Shown here piece by piece: positions 10,492 to 11,912 of a DNA stretch of 11,912 bases. Where the stretch lies: NCBI GenBank assembly GCA_021817875.1, contig JAKAFQ010000074.1, forward strand, positions 1 to 11,912, read 5' to 3'. A program made the position numbers and the translations under genes. This DNA is from Pseudomonadota bacterium. Lineage in GTDB: Bacteria; Pseudomonadota; Gammaproteobacteria; Steroidobacterales; Steroidobacteraceae. The notes under the pieces were generated by a model. That model was not told where the DNA came from. It made no database searches and was given only the letters and a program-made list of their open reading frames with translations. How positions within the stretch are numbered: position 1 is the first letter of the stretch; each line of letters starts with the position of its first letter.

Positions 10492-11883
10492 ATGGCGGAC
10501 GGACTCGATGCGGCGGTCGTGGCGCGGGCCCAGGCGGTCGCCGCCACCGCGCAGGAGGAGTTCTTCGCGCTCGCCCCGGAGCGGGCGGTCGTCGTGAGTG
10601 CGGTGGCCGGCGCCGGCAAGAGCCGGCTCGTCGTCGATACGGTGGCCCGATGTCGCAAGCTCGGGGTCCGGGTCGCGGTATGCGCGCCGACGAACGAGCA
10701 GGTGTTCGGCCTGGTGCGCGCGATCGCCGAGAGTGACCCTGATTGCAAGGTGGCCTACCTGCCGGCACGCAGCATCGAGGTGCCCGCCTCTCTCTCGCTC
10801 CCGAACGTCGAGATCGTGAGCGAGCCGCACGAAGCCGATGCGGCCGAGGTGATGGTTGGCACCGCACGGAAGCTCGCCGATGCGCACCATCCGCGCTCGA
10901 GCGCCGTGCGTGCACTGGGTAAGCGCGATGCGCTCATCATGGATGAGAGCTACCAGGTCGACTCCACACAGTACTTCGCCGTCGCAGACCTTGCGCCCCG
11001 GCACCTGCTCGTCGGTGACGGCGGGCAGATCCAGCCCTTCAGCACTGTGGCCGAGGGCCTTCAGTGGCGCGGACTCGCCGAGGATCCGCTCGAGACCGCA
11101 GTCGGGGTGCTGCTTGCGCATCATCCTCGCACGACGGTGCACCGGTTCCCCATCACTCGCCGGTGCGATGCCCGCGCGGTGCCCGTGATGCGGCATTTCT
11201 ATCCCGCCTCGCACCAATTCGGCGCCGCGGTGCTCGAGGGCGTTCGACGGATGCGCCTTGGGGCGGCCCATACCGTTTGTTCGAGAACCGCAGCACTCGA
11301 CGCGACGCTCGATACCGCAGCGGGCGCCGGCTGGGCGCTGTGCGAGCTGCCCGGTGCGCAGACCCGCGCGGCCGATCCAGAGATTGCCCGGGTGATCGTC
11401 GAGCTCCTCCTGCGGCTCATCGAGCGAGGCGGCATGCTCGAGTGCGAGCGGCATCCGGAAGGCACGGCTCTCGCGGCCGAGCGGATTGCGATCGCGGTGG
11501 CGCACACGGATCAGAAGCTGCTGCTGCGGGCGCTCCTTGATGCGGCGGGGCTCGCGGACATCATCGTGAACACCGCCAATCAGCTCCAGGGGCTCGAGTT
11601 CGACTTGACGATCAGCTGGCATCCTCTCGCCGGGCTTGCCCGTCCCGATGAGTTTCACCTCGAGGCCGGGCGGCTCTGCGTGATGTGTACGCGCCATCGG
11701 CACGCATGCATCGTGGTCGGGCGCAGGAGCGATCGGGAACTGCTCGAGGGTGTGGCGCCGGCCATTCCTGTCTACCCTGGCGTCTATCGGAATGATGCGC
11801 CGCAGGGCTGGGATGTGCACCGGGCCGTGATGGAGGCACTCGAGCCCAATATCGTCGAATTGCCAGGGAGCACGGCAACGTAA
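10492..11883 (+). CDS. Compact superfamily 1 DNA/RNA helicase
   Basis: 463 aa with all SF1 motifs: Walker A SAVAGAGKSRL (G40-S44), Ia VCAPTNEQ, Walker B LIMDES (D151, E152), III VGDGGQIQPF (G175, D176, Q179), IV around R223-R224 (PITRRCDA), V TANQLQGLEFD (361-371) and VI MCTRHRHACIVVG (T400, R401). DES rather than DEAD or DEXH, and the QGLEFD and TR-x5-IVVG motifs, resemble the UPF1/Dna2-like SF1B group. It lacks an obvious 1B barrel insertion or accessory domain, making it short for the family (600 aa or more usually). It should unwind or translocate on single-stranded nucleic acid using ATP. Last gene of the second operon. It may pair with the Fe-S nuclease of the first operon. Confidence 0.88.
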   Translation: MADGLDAAVVARAQAVAATAQEEFFALAPERAVVVSAVAGAGKSRLVVDTVARCRKLGVRVAVCAPTNEQVFGLVRAIAESDPDCKVAYLPARSIEVPASLSLPNVEIVSEPHEADAAEVMVGTARKLADAHHPRSSAVRALGKRDALIMDESYQVDSTQYFAVADLAPRHLLVGDGGQIQPFSTVAEGLQWRGLAEDPLETAVGVLLAHHPRTTVHRFPITRRCDARAVPVMRHFYPASHQFGAAVLEGVRRMRLGAAHTVCSRTAALDATLDTAAGAGWALCELPGAQTRAADPEIARVIVELLLRLIERGGMLECERHPEGTALAAERIAIAVAHTDQKLLLRALLDAAGLADIIVNTANQLQGLEFDLTISWHPLAGLARPDEFHLEAGRLCVMCTRHRHACIVVGRRSDRELLEGVAPAIPVYPGVYRNDAPQGWDVHRAVMEALEPNIVELPGSTAT

Positions 11884-11912
11884 GGGGCCAGTGCTGCTGA
11901 TATAAAAAATGG
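11884..11912 (+). other. AT-rich tail after the helicase gene
   Basis: After the TAA there are 29 bases ending in GATATAAAAAATGG. The A/T-rich string could be a -10 region, or the ATG at 11909 could begin the next gene, which is cut by the window end. There is no clear SD before that ATG. Confidence 0.25.

Noticed and set aside
10471..11820. Long minus-strand open frame over the helicase gene
   Set aside because: All SF1 helicase motifs are on the plus strand; the minus frame is low-complexity and Arg/His-rich, as expected for a shadow.
1..11912. tRNA, rRNA, CRISPR arrays or insertion-sequence ends
   Set aside because: I saw no tRNA-like cloverleaf, no rRNA segment, no regularly spaced repeats and no transposase or paired terminal repeats with target duplication.

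Overview
This is a GC-rich window (roughly two-thirds G+C by eye) with bacterial gene packing. Genes overlap by 1-14 bases, GTG and TTG starts carry good Shine-Dalgarno (SD) sites, and there are several rho-independent terminators. The protein families fit an accessory region of a proteobacterium (prophage, integrative element or megaplasmid), probably gammaproteobacterial; I cannot name the species. No integrase, transposase, capsid, tail or conjugation gene is visible, so the type of element stays open.

Left arm (about 35-3319, minus strand). One tightly coupled operon runs right to left: a 198-aa membrane-anchored beta-rich protein, a 6-pyruvoyl/6-carboxy-tetrahydropterin-synthase-fold protein (PTPS/QueD superfamily) with its zinc histidines but no evident catalytic Cys, a short-chain dehydrogenase with a complete active site, and a 10-helix DMT/EamA transporter. 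A 79-aa hypothetical gene with its own SD and a clear terminator follows. I read the first four as a possible pterin-type small-molecule pathway with an exporter.

Divergent intergenic and two small cassettes (3320-4922). The spacer holds a perfect 10-bp inverted repeat and a hairpin followed by T runs. To its right stand two cassettes of the same design: a CCTATAGG palindrome, two small genes joined by a GTGA overlap, and nearly identical GCGCCCGGG terminators. They look like moron-type cassettes. One encodes a 48-aa protein resembling the N-terminal tip of GspF/PilC.

Right arm, first operon (5024-8257, plus strand). It encodes a SLOG/DUF2493-like plus DUF4326 fusion, a RecB/Cas4-type PD-(D/E)XK nuclease with a four-cysteine iron-sulfur signature, and an unrecognised 468-aa protein with a beta-rich C-terminus.

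Regulatory hub (8258-8600). It contains a strong terminator, a perfect 8-3-8 inverted repeat, a good sigma70-type promoter and a leader with two hairpins.

Right arm, second operon (8601-11883, plus strand). It encodes a helix-turn-helix protein, two unknown small proteins, a winged-helix protein, a MazG-like protein and a compact SF1 helicase with all its motifs.

The most interesting reading is that the Fe-S nuclease, the 468-aa protein and the SF1 helicase are separate counterparts of the nuclease, beta-barrel and helicase parts of Dna2-type enzymes. They would form a DNA-processing module next to nucleotide-handling proteins (SLOG/DUF4326, MazG-like). This rests on motifs read by eye.
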